Shown piece after piece: positions 53,982-63,611 of a stretch of 64,000 nucleotides of DNA. Position 1 is the first letter of the stretch, and each line of letters starts with the position of its first letter. A program made the position numbers and the translations under genes. The stretch covers positions 434,001 to 498,000 of the forward strand of contig NZ_BAABBO010000007.1 in the NCBI RefSeq assembly GCF_039538005.1, written 5' to 3'. The stretch is from Allohahella marinimesophila. GTDB taxonomy: Bacteria > Pseudomonadota > Gammaproteobacteria > Pseudomonadales > Oleiphilaceae. Below the pieces are notes generated by a model, which was given only the letters and a program-made list of their open reading frames with translations, was not told the origin of the DNA and searched no databases.

Positions 53982-55823
53982 ATGTCAGGAATCATGATTC
54001 GGTATTGCTGCCTCCTGCTGCTTCTAGTGACACACTTTGCGGCGGCCAACACCGTGATACTCGAAGACGGGCAAAAGATCCAGCTCGGCCAGCAGATTGA
54101 GTATCTTAAAGACGCTGATGGAATGCTCAGCATCGACCAGGTCAGAGCCCTGGATGATGCTCAGTGGCAAACCTCCGAACAGGACATTCTCAACTTCGGC
54201 TACACGAGCGCGACGTACTGGCTTCGCTTCAGCTTGAGCCACGCCGGCAGTGCAGCCGAACGCCACCTGTTGGAAATTGCCTATCCGGTTCTCGACCAGA
54301 TCGATACCTTCATTTATCGCGATGGCGTCCTGCAGAATCATTTTGAGATGGGCGACCGCCTGCCCTTTCACGCTCGACCGATAGAGCATCCCCACTTCGT
54401 CATTCCTCTGGCTCTGCCACCGCACCAGGACACCGAGATCTACCTCAGGGTGCAAAGCAGCTCCTCGGTGCAGGTTCCCATGGCAATCTGGCACGGCGAT
54501 GCGCTATTGGAGCACAGCTACGTAGAAGCCCTTGGACGCGCCCTCTTCTATGGCGCCATGCTGGTCATGGCGATCTACAACCTGCTTATTTTCGTTAGCG
54601 TGAGGGAAACCAGCTATCTCTGGTATGTGTTGCATGTTACCGCCACGCTTTTCTTGCTGGCCAGCATGCAGGGCGTGACGTTCCAGCTGCTCTGGCCTGA
54701 ATCGACGGTCTGGAACGATAGGGTGCTGCTCGTTGCGCTCAGCGGCATGCTGAGCTTCCCATGCATGTTCGTCCGCAGCTTTCTGAAAATCCCCCAATCG
54801 CGTCCGAAGCTGGCCAGAGTGCTGCTAGTGCTGGGGGGGCTTGGCCTGGTAACGACCGCAGGGGCCTTTGTGCTGCCATACAGAATCATGATCGTAGGCA
54901 TGCTGCTTTGCATAATCGTCGTCATCATGTGCTGTTTATGGGCTGGTATCGTGCGCTGGCGGGACGGCTTCCACGCAGCGAAATTCTATCTCTCTGCATG
55001 GATCTTCCTGCTCATGGGCGGCATTCTGGTGATCTCTAACAAGATGGGCATGCTACCAAGAAACTGGCTTACCGAAAATGCGGCGCAACTTGGTGCCGGG
55101 GCGGAAATCGTCCTGCTGTCATTCGCGCTGGCCTATCGCATGAATCATGAGCGACAGATGCGAAACCAGGCGCAGAAGGAATCCGCTGATGCGCAACGAC
55201 GCCTGCTCGAACATCAGATGCAGGCGAACGAAGAACTGGACCGTATCGTACGCGAGCGGACAGAAGCGCTTGAACAGGCCAATGCCCAGCTGACGAAGAT
55301 CAGTTCCACCGATGCGCTCACCGGTGTAATGAACCGACGAGCGCTGGATAGCCTGTTCGAACTCGAGTACAAGCGAGCCTATCGTGACAAGAGTCCGATC
55401 GCCATCATCATGATCGACCTCGATCACTTCAAGCAGATCAATGATACACATGGCCATCATGTCGGTGATCTGTGCCTGGCCCGGGCTGCCGAGATCATTC
55501 GAAGCTGTATCAGGCGGCCGCCTGACAATTGTGCGCGTTGGGGCGGCGAAGAGTTCGTGGTCCTGTTACCGAACACCGACCTCGATGGCGCCGTGACTGT
55601 GGCTGAAACGATCATCGCCAAATTCGCAGAATCCCGGGTCTGCCACGATGAACTCAGTCTGAAGATGGCGGCCAGCATGGGTGCCGCCAGCCACGTTCCC
55701 CAAGACGCTGCCGGACGGGAAGATCTGCTCAAGCAGGCAGACGAACTGCTTTACGTCGCAAAAGCCAATGGGCGTAATCGAGTCGAGTTCGACAACCCGC
55801 GCAAACGCACCGCAAATAACTAG
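53982..55823 (+). CDS. 7TM-DISM diguanylate cyclase
   Basis: 613 residues: signal peptide (HFAAA-NTV), periplasmic 7TMR-DISMED2 domain (FGYTSATYWLRFSL), seven membrane helices (about 185-385), a coil (ELDRIVRERTEALEQANAQL) and a GGDEF domain beginning SSTDALTGVMNRRALD with the active motif GGEEF at 521-525. It lacks the RxxD I-site in standard position (the sequence before the motif reads RRPPDNCARWGG, so RRPPD may serve). The sensor half resembles the 7TM EAL protein at 29.8 kb, so the two may answer similar signals with opposite enzyme activity. ATG 53982 or 53994. Confidence 0.9.
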   Translation: MSGIMIRYCCLLLLLVTHFAAANTVILEDGQKIQLGQQIEYLKDADGMLSIDQVRALDDAQWQTSEQDILNFGYTSATYWLRFSLSHAGSAAERHLLEIAYPVLDQIDTFIYRDGVLQNHFEMGDRLPFHARPIEHPHFVIPLALPPHQDTEIYLRVQSSSSVQVPMAIWHGDALLEHSYVEALGRALFYGAMLVMAIYNLLIFVSVRETSYLWYVLHVTATLFLLASMQGVTFQLLWPESTVWNDRVLLVALSGMLSFPCMFVRSFLKIPQSRPKLARVLLVLGGLGLVTTAGAFVLPYRIMIVGMLLCIIVVIMCCLWAGIVRWRDGFHAAKFYLSAWIFLLMGGILVISNKMGMLPRNWLTENAAQLGAGAEIVLLSFALAYRMNHERQMRNQAQKESADAQRRLLEHQMQANEELDRIVRERTEALEQANAQLTKISSTDALTGVMNRRALDSLFELEYKRAYRDKSPIAIIMIDLDHFKQINDTHGHHVGDLCLARAAEIIRSCIRRPPDNCARWGGEEFVVLLPNTDLDGAVTVAETIIAKFAESRVCHDELSLKMAASMGAASHVPQDAAGREDLLKQADELLYVAKANGRNRVEFDNPRKRTANN

Positions 55824-56006
55824 AAGCCGAATTGCGCTACACACTCTCCGAGGTTTTAAGAATTTCGTCCTGACGGTGGTCAGGGATGATCGAAGCAGCG
55901 TAATGATGAATGCCGCTATGAGCTGCCGGTCATTTTGCTCGTGACAGTCGCTCTCCGGCATAGCTGCTTGGCATTGGCAGATAGGTGACGCGGTCGGAGA
56001 ACGGAA

Positions 56007-56858
56007 TTGACGAATACCAATGAGCAGACAGATCGATCCGCCCCCAGGCAATCAGGAAGACTGCCGGTCTGGATCGGCGTGGGCAGAGCCTCCGCCGGGG
56101 CAATCATCTTCAGTCTACCGATGATGATGACGATGGAAATGTGGTGGATTGGCTTTCACATCGAACCCTTCAGACTCATCGCACTCATCCTGTTATCACT
56201 CCCGCTCTACGTCGGCATTTCGTCGATGATCGGCTTCAGGGAAGAGAAGCACCTCTGGGATAATATCATCGATGTGCTTGTGGCCTATGCGCTTGCGTTC
56301 TGTGCCTCGGCCCTGGTGCTGCTGGCTTTTAGAGTCATCACCTCCGAAACTGCACCCGATGAAGTGTTCTCGATGATTCTGCTGCAGGCGGTGCCTGGCA
56401 GCCTGGGTGCCCTGCTCGCGAGAAGCCAGTTGAGTACTGGTCAGAAGGACCAGGACAGCCAGGAAGAAAAGTACACGGGTGAGTTGATCATTCTGATTAC
56501 CGGCGCCCTATTCCTGGCTTTCAATGTGGCCCCCACGGAAGAGATGGTGCTGATTTCGTACCTCATGACGCCCTGGCATTCGATCGCGCTGGTCATATTT
56601 ACAGTGCTGGTCATGCATATGTTCACAGTCGGCAGTGAGAGCCTGGCAAAGTCAGGCTCTGGAGCCTGGTCTGCCCATCGCAGACTATTCATTCGTTTCA
56701 CAGCTATTGGCTATGTGCTCGCCTTTGCGGTCAGCGTTTTCATGCTCTGGGTGTTCGGCCGCTCGGAAAATGACAGCCTGCAGCATTTCATCAGTACAGC
56801 GGTTGTCCTGAGCTTTCCAGCTGGCGTAGGCGCAGCTGCTTCCCGCCTGATCATCTGA
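56007..56858 (+). CDS. TIGR02587-family membrane protein (DUF2391)
   Basis: 283 residues, about seven membrane helices, with GRASAGAIIFSLPMMMTMEMWWIGFHI at the N-terminus and FNVAPTEEMVLIS in the middle, both typical of TIGR02587. TTG start at 56007 with GGAGAACGGA upstream; there is no in-frame ATG before the first helix. The family is of unknown function and is regularly paired with TIGR02588, as here (9 nt to the next gene). Confidence 0.85.
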   Translation: MTNTNEQTDRSAPRQSGRLPVWIGVGRASAGAIIFSLPMMMTMEMWWIGFHIEPFRLIALILLSLPLYVGISSMIGFREEKHLWDNIIDVLVAYALAFCASALVLLAFRVITSETAPDEVFSMILLQAVPGSLGALLARSQLSTGQKDQDSQEEKYTGELIILITGALFLAFNVAPTEEMVLISYLMTPWHSIALVIFTVLVMHMFTVGSESLAKSGSGAWSAHRRLFIRFTAIGYVLAFAVSVFMLWVFGRSENDSLQHFISTAVVLSFPAGVGAAASRLII

Positions 56859-56867
56859 GACCATCCG

Positions 56868-57272
56868 ATGGAGTTACAAACGCAATCGCATCAACCTTCC
56901 CCTACGCCAACCTGGGAAAAAATTGTGGGGCTGGCGGGGCTCGCTGTGCTCTGCGCGGGCCTCGCTTACCTGGTATGGGACGCCTTCACCGAGAAAACAT
57001 CTCCCCCACAGATTGCTTTCAGCATACAGGACATCCAGGCTCTGGACTCGAGCCATCTTGTTCGTATCGAAGTCGCCAATACGGGCCACGACAGTGTTGC
57101 TGCACTGCAGATCGAGGGGGAACTGGAGACGGCAAGCGGTGAACCTGAGACCAGTACTGCGGAGGTCGATTACGTGCCCTCGCAGTCGAAGCGATATGTC
57201 GGCCTGTTCTTTCAGAACCCGCCGCAACGCGAAGCCTTGAGCATTCGAGCGCTCGGCTATCAGGAGCCTTAG
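56868..57272 (+). CDS. TIGR02588-family protein
   Basis: 134 residues: one membrane helix (VGLAGLAVLCAGLAYLVWDAF, about 20-40) and a small extracytoplasmic beta domain (HLVRIEVANTGHDSVAALQIEGEL) that looks Ig-like. Partner of TIGR02587. Function unknown; the pair probably forms a membrane complex. Confidence 0.82.
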   Translation: MELQTQSHQPSPTPTWEKIVGLAGLAVLCAGLAYLVWDAFTEKTSPPQIAFSIQDIQALDSSHLVRIEVANTGHDSVAALQIEGELETASGEPETSTAEVDYVPSQSKRYVGLFFQNPPQREALSIRALGYQEP

Positions 57273-57274
57273 CC

Positions 57275-57475
57275 AGGCAGCGCCTTACGCTGCAGCGAAC
57301 GGAGGAACTGGAGCTTGCCAATGAGCAGTTGAAGAAACTCAGCCATACCGATGGCCTTACGGGCCTGTGGAACCGGCAGCGTGTAATGTTTCAGCGCAAT
57401 TTGCGAGCCGCCATTGATACGGACCGCTGCTTCCTGAATAGGCATGCCAGGGCACGCAATGTTGCCGCGAGCTAA
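57275..57475 (+). pseudogene. GGDEF-domain 5' remnant
   Basis: Right after the TIGR02588 stop one frame reads RQRLTLQRTEELELANEQLK, then KLSHTDGLTGLWNRQRVMF, the coil and first helix of a diguanylate cyclase domain. It then loses similarity and stops at 57473-57475. No GGDEF motif follows. Only about 45 codons are recognisable; a truncated gene. Confidence 0.75.
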
Positions 57476-57669
57476 GGAAACGCTCGTGCCGTTTGCTGCA
57501 GCCTTTGAATGATCTGGTTCGATCGCTCGACTACCTGATCATTGACGTCATCGGGATAGGCGCAGCCACAGCCAGCATCTCCTCGGGAATGGATAGTTCG
57601 AATTCGACATTGCCGGTTGGGACTCCGGACGATAACGATAGATGTAGCCGCGCGCTTCAACCTCGCGAC

Positions 57670-58722
57670 CTAGCGAACCGTATGGCTGCCTTGATAGCTC
57701 AGACAACGACCGAAGTTCTCCCAGCTTGGCTCATGGTTTGGGCTCAGCAGGAATGAGTCCCCCGACGACACATTGCGCGGACTGTCCCAGCCAAGGCAGT
57801 TCGCTGACTGATCTACTGCCACCTGATAACCGAAGCGGTTATCGCTGAACACATTGTCGATAAATCGATTATCCCTGCTGATACTGCCTTCCCAGCACTG
57901 CACCGCTTCGTGATCCTGAATTGAGCAGGTCAGAAAGATGCCGGCAAGATGATTATCCTCGATCTCGTTGTCACGTATCTCGTTGTGTTCGGCATCGGCC
58001 AGGTACACGCCGTGGGAACCATTTCCGGCAATGATATTGTTGCGAAAGACCGAGGCGGTCATGTATTCGACAGTGATCCCGGCGGCGACATTATCCCGGA
58101 TGGTGTTGCCCACCAGGCTGGTCGGCCCGGCCCTGTTGAGTGAGATGCCGTCCCACTGCGCATCGCTGATATGACTGTTGGCGAGCAGAATGTCACTGCT
58201 GTTGTATTCTGTCAGCACACAGGCGCTGCGACAGTGTCTGACATCGAGATCCTGCAATGTGATGTTCGCACCGCGCCGTACGATGAGTGCACTGTTGCTG
58301 AGATATGGCAACGACGGGAAGAATTCGGTGGTGGACTCCCGGCTGCCGCGAATGGCGAGCGCTTCGATTCGAACGTTGCTGATGGTCCGGTCAGGCTCTT
58401 GATGGTGCGCATCGCCGATCACGAGCACTGGGCTTGATACACCCGCCTTCATTCGCAGGAAAGTCTTCTCCTTGCCCTCGCCTCGCAGCGTCACCTGGCT
58501 TCGGCGGATTTCAACCATCCCGTCGAGGTGATAATCGCCAGCTCCGAGACACAGCGTCTGATGATCGCCCTGCTCGGGCAAATTCCTGAACACTGCTGCG
58601 AGATCATCGTCCGGGGTGAGCTGACGTGTACAGGGAGGCGTGGCGGCGGCTGAAGCGAATTGAGAGAACATCAGCAACCCATTGATCAACCCGCTGAACA
58701 GCGCCAACTGCATACCTGACAT
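57670..58722 (-). CDS. Secreted right-handed parallel beta-helix protein
   Basis: 350 residues with a signal peptide (SQFASA-AAT), then repeated short NosD-like coils (VTLRGEG.., ITLQDLDVRHC, NTIRDNVAAGITVEY, NNIIAGNGSHGVYLAD, NEIRDNEIEDNHLAGIFL). These are pectate-lyase-like beta-helix turns with stacked Asn. Cysteines occur in the C-terminal part. It may bind or cut a polysaccharide, but no catalytic set is obvious. Followed upstream (same strand) by a small secreted protein. Confidence 0.82.
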   Translation of the reverse strand: MSGMQLALFSGLINGLLMFSQFASAAATPPCTRQLTPDDDLAAVFRNLPEQGDHQTLCLGAGDYHLDGMVEIRRSQVTLRGEGKEKTFLRMKAGVSSPVLVIGDAHHQEPDRTISNVRIEALAIRGSRESTTEFFPSLPYLSNSALIVRRGANITLQDLDVRHCRSACVLTEYNSSDILLANSHISDAQWDGISLNRAGPTSLVGNTIRDNVAAGITVEYMTASVFRNNIIAGNGSHGVYLADAEHNEIRDNEIEDNHLAGIFLTCSIQDHEAVQCWEGSISRDNRFIDNVFSDNRFGYQVAVDQSANCLGWDSPRNVSSGDSFLLSPNHEPSWENFGRCLSYQGSHTVR

Positions 58723-58737
58723 CCTGAACTCCTTGCC

Positions 58738-59133
58738 CTATTCCGGAAATGACAAAGGCGTACAGTACCGGCCTGGCTTGACGGAAGCATCTGACATCTG
58801 GTCTATAGGGTGAAGGACATTGGCCACCCCAAAAACAGAAAAGCCCAGACATTGTCCGGGCTTTCTGCATTCAGCAGTAGTTTTGCAAACAGCTACTGAC
58901 AGTCGACAGCGCTGATCGAAGCCGCGCACATCGCCAGCCGCGTTAGTGAGCAGCTTGCCGAAGTCGTTGGCGGCCATGGCTTGCGTGTAGGTCTTGTAGC
59001 CTGAACCGTGATCGTTGAAGTTGATGTTCTGCTCGACGCGGCAGCTGTTCGCTGCGCTGGCCGGCATCGACAGCGCCGTGAGCAGGCCGCAGCCGACCGA
59101 CACCAGTACGGTCTTCCTGATAAAGGGCATCAT
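58738..59133 (-). CDS. Small secreted cysteine-containing protein of unknown function
   Basis: 131 codons from ATG 59133 (GAGGAT upstream) with a signal peptide ending PASA-ANS, then SCRVEQNINFNDHGSGYKTY. I do not recognise a family. A strong terminator hairpin (58840-58864) lies inside its last 50 codons. In the +1 frame the sequence would stop (TAG 58895-58893) as ...AVDCQ, 29 nt before that hairpin. This suggests a frameshift in the gene or sequence, or that the real product ends earlier. The long frame upstream of 59133 is not coding. Confidence 0.55.
   Translation of the reverse strand: MMPFIRKTVLVSVGCGLLTALSMPASAANSCRVEQNINFNDHGSGYKTYTQAMAANDFGKLLTNAAGDVRGFDQRCRLSVAVCKTTAECRKPGQCLGFSVFGVANVLHPIDQMSDASVKPGRYCTPLSFPE
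58827..58864 (-). terminator. Rho-independent terminator on the minus strand
   Basis: On the minus strand AAAGCCC-G-GAC, loop AAT, GTC-T-GGGCTTT form an 11-bp stem with one mismatch (58864-58840), followed by TCTGTTTTT. It ends the small secreted protein transcript before the beta-helix gene but lies inside the annotated frame. Confidence 0.75.
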
Positions 59134-59358
59134 TGTTGTTAATCCTCGATGTCGTTGAAGGTGGTCGACCCGGGCATGTGAAGCCACGGTCGCCATCGGG
59201 CCATGACATTGGTCCCAGAGCGTCACGATTGTATGAGCTGAACACATGGGGAGTACCTCGCACTTTTGGGCGAGGTAGGCATATTTGGCGGCAGCTTGTG
59301 AGGGAGTTGGCATACCGGAACAGTTGGCATTGGGTCGCATCACTGGCAACATCAGTCG

Positions 59359-60252
59359 ATGAAAAATCAGAAACAGGCGCTACTCTTCGGCGCAGCGACC
59401 GTCATGCTGTGGTCAACCGTCGCTACAGCCTTCAAGCTTTCGCTCGGTGAATTAAGTCCTCTGCAGCTCATGCTGATTGCCTGCACCACCTCGGTGGTCG
59501 TGCTCGCCTGCATACTCACTCTACAGCGGCGTTGGGCGGCAGTGTTCAACCTCTCTGCCAGGCAATATCTGGTGTCGGTGCTCATGGGCCTGCTCAACCC
59601 GGTGCTGTACTACCTGGTGCTCTTTGAAGCATTCGACCGCTTGCCAGCCCAGGAAGCACAGCCGCTCAATTACACCTGGGCCCTGACGCTCACCTACCTC
59701 TCAGTGCCTCTGCTCGGGCAGAAGCTCAGCCGAAGCGATCTGCTGGCAGGTCTTGTCTGCTATAGCGGCGTTGTGGTCATCGCGACACGCGGGGATGTGC
59801 TCGGACTGAAGTTCTCTGATCCTGTCGGCGTAGCTATGGCGCTGGCCAGCACGATCATCTGGGCAATGTACTGGATCATCAGCACGCGTGATACCCGAGA
59901 CCCGCTGGCGGGACTGTTCCTCAACTTCCTGTTCGGCCTGCCCTTCATCGCCGTACTCTGTTTCACAACTTCAGGCCTGCCAGATACTATAGGCACCGGC
60001 GTGCTGGCAGCGGTCTACATCGGCGTATTTGAGATGGGCATCGCCTTCGTGCTTTGGAGTCAGGCCATGAAACGTGCCGAGAACACCTCTCAAGTCAGCA
60101 ATCTCATCTTCATCTCACCCTTTCTGTCGCTGGTGTTTATCCATTTCATTTTGGGAGAAATCATCCTGCCTTCGACCTATGTCGGCCTGGTGCTGATTAT
60201 CGTCGGACTGTGGTGGCAGCAGCATGCCCAGTTCCGCTTTTACCGGCGATAA
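59359..60252 (+). CDS. EamA/DMT-family transporter
   Basis: 297 residues, ten membrane helices in two EamA repeats (AATVMLWSTVATAFKLSLGEL; SDPVGVAMALASTIIWAMYWI). These export or import small metabolites; substrate unknown. It is divergent from the small secreted protein. Confidence 0.9.
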   Translation: MKNQKQALLFGAATVMLWSTVATAFKLSLGELSPLQLMLIACTTSVVVLACILTLQRRWAAVFNLSARQYLVSVLMGLLNPVLYYLVLFEAFDRLPAQEAQPLNYTWALTLTYLSVPLLGQKLSRSDLLAGLVCYSGVVVIATRGDVLGLKFSDPVGVAMALASTIIWAMYWIISTRDTRDPLAGLFLNFLFGLPFIAVLCFTTSGLPDTIGTGVLAAVYIGVFEMGIAFVLWSQAMKRAENTSQVSNLIFISPFLSLVFIHFILGEIILPSTYVGLVLIIVGLWWQQHAQFRFYRR

Positions 60253-60356
60253 TGTGACTGATTTCCCAGTTCGGCTTGTCCGGCGCTATACCCTGTTTGG
60301 GTGACACAACACCACGTGCGTGATGCACGATCCAGACAAGAAGAAGGAAAAGCCCA

Positions 60357-61598
60357 ATGTTTTCAATACCTCAAAAATCGGAGAAGCGAAACTTTTGTCG
60401 AGTGCTCACGCTGTCGGCAAGCCTGCTCTTCAGCACTGTCGCCTTCCAGGTAGCAGTAGCTGCGGATACGCGTCCGGTCATCTTCGTTGGCAATAACTGG
60501 GAAGGTACCATCGACGTCATCGATACCGAGACCTATACCCCAATAGGCAGGATCAATGCCGTACCAGACAAGCGCAAGCGCCTGACCGAACTCTTTTTCA
60601 ACCCGATCCGTCTGATCGGGTTCCAGACAGTGCGCAATCTGATCGGCGAAGGTAATGACCAGCTGGTGGATGACATGTACAGCAGCCTGGATGGTCGTCT
60701 GCTCGTCGTTTCCCGGCCCAGTTTTGCTGACGTCGTCGCTATCGACACTGCCACTGGCAAGATCGCCTGGCGCTTCCAGGTCGAAGGCTTCCGCTCCGAT
60801 CACATGGCCCTATCACCGGATGGAACGGAGGTCGCGGTGTCAGCCTCAACCGGAAAAGTCGTCCACATTCTTGATGTCGAGACCGGCACTGAAAGAGGTC
60901 GCTTTCCGTCTGGCAACTCTCCACATGAAAACGTCTACTCGAAGGATGGCAAACTGATTTACCACGCCAGTATTGGCAACGTGTTCACGCCGCTGGACTC
61001 AAGCTTCTGGGATTCCACCAAGGGTGACCGCGTATTCCAGATCGTGGATGCGAATACACTTGAAATCGTCAAGAAGTTCGACATGGCCGAAAAACTGGCC
61101 GCGGCGGGCTATCCGGGCTTGAGCCCTGCCGTGCGGCCAATGGCCCATACCGATGACGAGCGTTATTTCTATTTCCAGCTGTCGTTCCTGCACGGCTTCG
61201 TTGAATACGACATGGTCGAGGATCGAATTACCAGGCTGGCTGAGCTGCCCAACCTCATTCCGGATGTGCCACGTCGCGATTACGTCAATGACTCAGCGCA
61301 TCACGGTATCGCATTGAGTGGCGATGACAGCACCCTGTGTGTAGCCGGCACGATGAGTGATTATGTCGCGATCGTCTCACGGGAGACCTTCGAGCATAAG
61401 CTGCTGACCGATCTGGGTGAAAAGCCATATTGGGTGACTACCGATGCCTCCGGCGAACACTGCTATATCTCATGGAGCGGCACCGATCAGATGTCAGTGA
61501 TTTCTTATGCGACTGGCGAGGAAGTGGCCCGCGTGGATGTCGGCGATCATCCACAGCGGATCCGTGAAGGCTATGTCCCAGTAAACTGGGCACAGTAG
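60357..61598 (+). CDS. Secreted YncE-like beta-propeller protein
   Basis: 413 residues with a signal peptide (AVA-ADT) and repeated blades such as VIFVGNNWEGTIDVIDTETY, VVAIDTATGKIAWRFQV, VHILDVETGTERGRF and AIVSRETFEHKLLTDLGEKP. This is the YVTN/YncE seven-bladed propeller type. A well-conserved insert (GNVFTPLDSSFWDSTKGDRVF) is unusual. Likely periplasmic binding role; AAGAAGGAAAAG precedes ATG 60357. Confidence 0.8.
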   Translation: MFSIPQKSEKRNFCRVLTLSASLLFSTVAFQVAVAADTRPVIFVGNNWEGTIDVIDTETYTPIGRINAVPDKRKRLTELFFNPIRLIGFQTVRNLIGEGNDQLVDDMYSSLDGRLLVVSRPSFADVVAIDTATGKIAWRFQVEGFRSDHMALSPDGTEVAVSASTGKVVHILDVETGTERGRFPSGNSPHENVYSKDGKLIYHASIGNVFTPLDSSFWDSTKGDRVFQIVDANTLEIVKKFDMAEKLAAAGYPGLSPAVRPMAHTDDERYFYFQLSFLHGFVEYDMVEDRITRLAELPNLIPDVPRRDYVNDSAHHGIALSGDDSTLCVAGTMSDYVAIVSRETFEHKLLTDLGEKPYWVTTDASGEHCYISWSGTDQMSVISYATGEEVARVDVGDHPQRIREGYVPVNWAQ

Positions 61599-61603
61599 AG
61601 GGT

Positions 61604-63427
61604 CTAGCCGAAGGCGAAGTGCGCCTTGTCCATGCCCAGCACCGAGCTCGTCGGTGCTGTGGCGCTGATATAGTGCGCGCCGGCGCGTGGCAGAAGCCGC
61701 TCGAAATAGAACTCCGCAGTCTGAATTTTCGCCCTGTAGAACTCGTCTGATTCTCGCCCTTTGCCCGTTCGCAGCAGTTCACTGGCCTTGTCTGCCTGCA
61801 GCGCCCAGAAGTAAGCCATCATGACGAAGCCCGAGTACATGAGATAGTCGACCGAAGCTGAACCCACGGCTTCACGATCCTTTGTCGCGCGCAGCATGAT
61901 ACGGGTGGTGAGCACGTTCCACTGCACGCTGCGCTTGAGCAGCGCTCTGGCCATCATGCCGATCGCATCACGACGCAGCGCCCTGCCCTTTGAAAAGTTC
62001 ACCATAGTCAGAGTGAAATCACGCACACACTTGCCTTTGGACGCCAACAACACCTTGCGGCCAAGCAGGTCCAGGGCCTGAATACCAGTGGTCCCTTCAT
62101 ACAGTGTGGAGATTCTGGCATCACGGGCAATCTGCTCCATACCATGCTCGTGAATATAGCCATGACCGCCATACACCTGCATACCAAGATTGGCGGCTTC
62201 GAGCCCCATTTCCGTCAGGAAACCCTTGAGAATTGGGGTATAAAAGCCCAGACAGCTATCCTGCTCTTTCTGTTTGCGCTCATCGCCGTCCAGCACGGCA
62301 TTGACGAGGAAGTCAGCGATTTTGGCGACGCTATAAATCATGGCCCGGCCGCCTTCAGCAATCGCCTTTTGCGTCAACAACATCCGGCGAACATCCGGAT
62401 GCCAGATCAGGGCATCGGCCTTGAAATCCGGATCCTTCTTGCCCGACAGTGCCCGCATGGATCGTCGCTCACTGGCATACTGAAGTGCGCGCTGGAAAGA
62501 AGCCTCTGCGTGGCAGACGCCCTGAATGGCTGTGCCGATTCGGGCGGTGTTCATGAAAGTGAACATGGCTTCGAGGCCCTTATTCTCGGCGCCAATCATG
62601 AAGGCAGTGGCACCATCGAAGTTGAGCACCGCTGTAGCAGAGGCACGAATACCCATCTTACGTTCAATAGAGCCGCACGTTACAGCGTTACGTTTTCCAG
62701 GTGCGCCATCGGATGACACCAGATACTTGGGCACGATGAAGAGCGAAATACCTCGCGTACCAGACGGGGCCCCAGCTACTCGCGCGAGCACAACGTGAAT
62801 GATGTTGTCGGTCAGGTCATGCTCGCCTGCAGATATGAAAATCTTGGTGCCGGTGATGCGGTAGGTGCCATCACTGTCCACCTCAGCCTTCGACTGAATC
62901 TGACCGAGATCGGTGCCGCACTGAGGTTCAGTCAGGCACATCGTCCCCGTCCATTCGCCAGAGACCAGCGATGGCAGGTACATGGCTTTCTGTTCTACAC
63001 TCCCGAACTGCACGATGGTATTGATACAGCCCACACTGAGGCCTGGATACATGGCAAACGACCAATTGGCCGTTCCCATCATCTCGGATTTGAACGCACT
63101 GATGGAGGCCGGCAGGCCCTGGCCACCGTAGGCCTCTGGAAACGACAGACCCTGCCAGCCACCTTCGACGAACTGCTGGTAGGCAGCCTTGAAGCCGGAG
63201 GGCGTAGTCACTTCACCATTTTCGAAGCGGCAGCCTTCGCGGTCTCCCGACAGATTCAGTGGTGCAAGGACCTGCTCACAGAGCACGGCTGCGCCTTCGA
63301 GTATGGCTTCAACTGTATCCGGCGTAGCTTCAGCGCCGTTTGGGAGAGCAGCATAATGCGCGGGGTAGTCGAGCACTTCGTTGATGAGAAAGCGCATGTC
63401 TCGCAAGGGTGCCTTATAATCCATCAT
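61604..63427 (-). CDS. Acyl-CoA dehydrogenase (long, DmdC/FadE-type)
   Basis: 607 residues: an N-terminal extension typical of the 600-residue subgroup (DYKAPLRDMRFLINEVLDY), MCLTEPQCGTDLG for FAD/substrate contact, IKMG-like ERKMGIRAS, and YEGTTGIQALDLLGRK with the catalytic-region Glu. The subgroup includes 3-methylmercaptopropionyl-CoA dehydrogenase DmdC, but chain-length specificity cannot be read. It converges on the propeller gene with 5 nt between stops. Confidence 0.92.
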   Translation of the reverse strand: MMDYKAPLRDMRFLINEVLDYPAHYAALPNGAEATPDTVEAILEGAAVLCEQVLAPLNLSGDREGCRFENGEVTTPSGFKAAYQQFVEGGWQGLSFPEAYGGQGLPASISAFKSEMMGTANWSFAMYPGLSVGCINTIVQFGSVEQKAMYLPSLVSGEWTGTMCLTEPQCGTDLGQIQSKAEVDSDGTYRITGTKIFISAGEHDLTDNIIHVVLARVAGAPSGTRGISLFIVPKYLVSSDGAPGKRNAVTCGSIERKMGIRASATAVLNFDGATAFMIGAENKGLEAMFTFMNTARIGTAIQGVCHAEASFQRALQYASERRSMRALSGKKDPDFKADALIWHPDVRRMLLTQKAIAEGGRAMIYSVAKIADFLVNAVLDGDERKQKEQDSCLGFYTPILKGFLTEMGLEAANLGMQVYGGHGYIHEHGMEQIARDARISTLYEGTTGIQALDLLGRKVLLASKGKCVRDFTLTMVNFSKGRALRRDAIGMMARALLKRSVQWNVLTTRIMLRATKDREAVGSASVDYLMYSGFVMMAYFWALQADKASELLRTGKGRESDEFYRAKIQTAEFYFERLLPRAGAHYISATAPTSSVLGMDKAHFAFG

Positions 63428-63611
63428 CTATTCAATCCTGCTGTTCGTGAATGCAGCGCAGACAGACCTAACGAGGATTATGATGGCCAGCAGTGCTGCG
63501 TACACGAATGGTTGGGGGAGCTATCACATCTGGCTGATAGCCGGTCTGAATATTGATGATTGGCGTCGGAGGGTCAATGTCATAATTGCCGGATTGTCTG
63601 GCAGTTCCTTG

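Noticed and set aside
55869..55884. Hairpin CCTGAC/GTCAGG after the 7TM cyclase as a terminator
   Set aside because: Only 6 bp and no U-tract, so not supported as a terminator.
57476..57669. A gene or continuation of the GGDEF remnant
   Set aside because: Frames are short and without family signals; nothing recognised.
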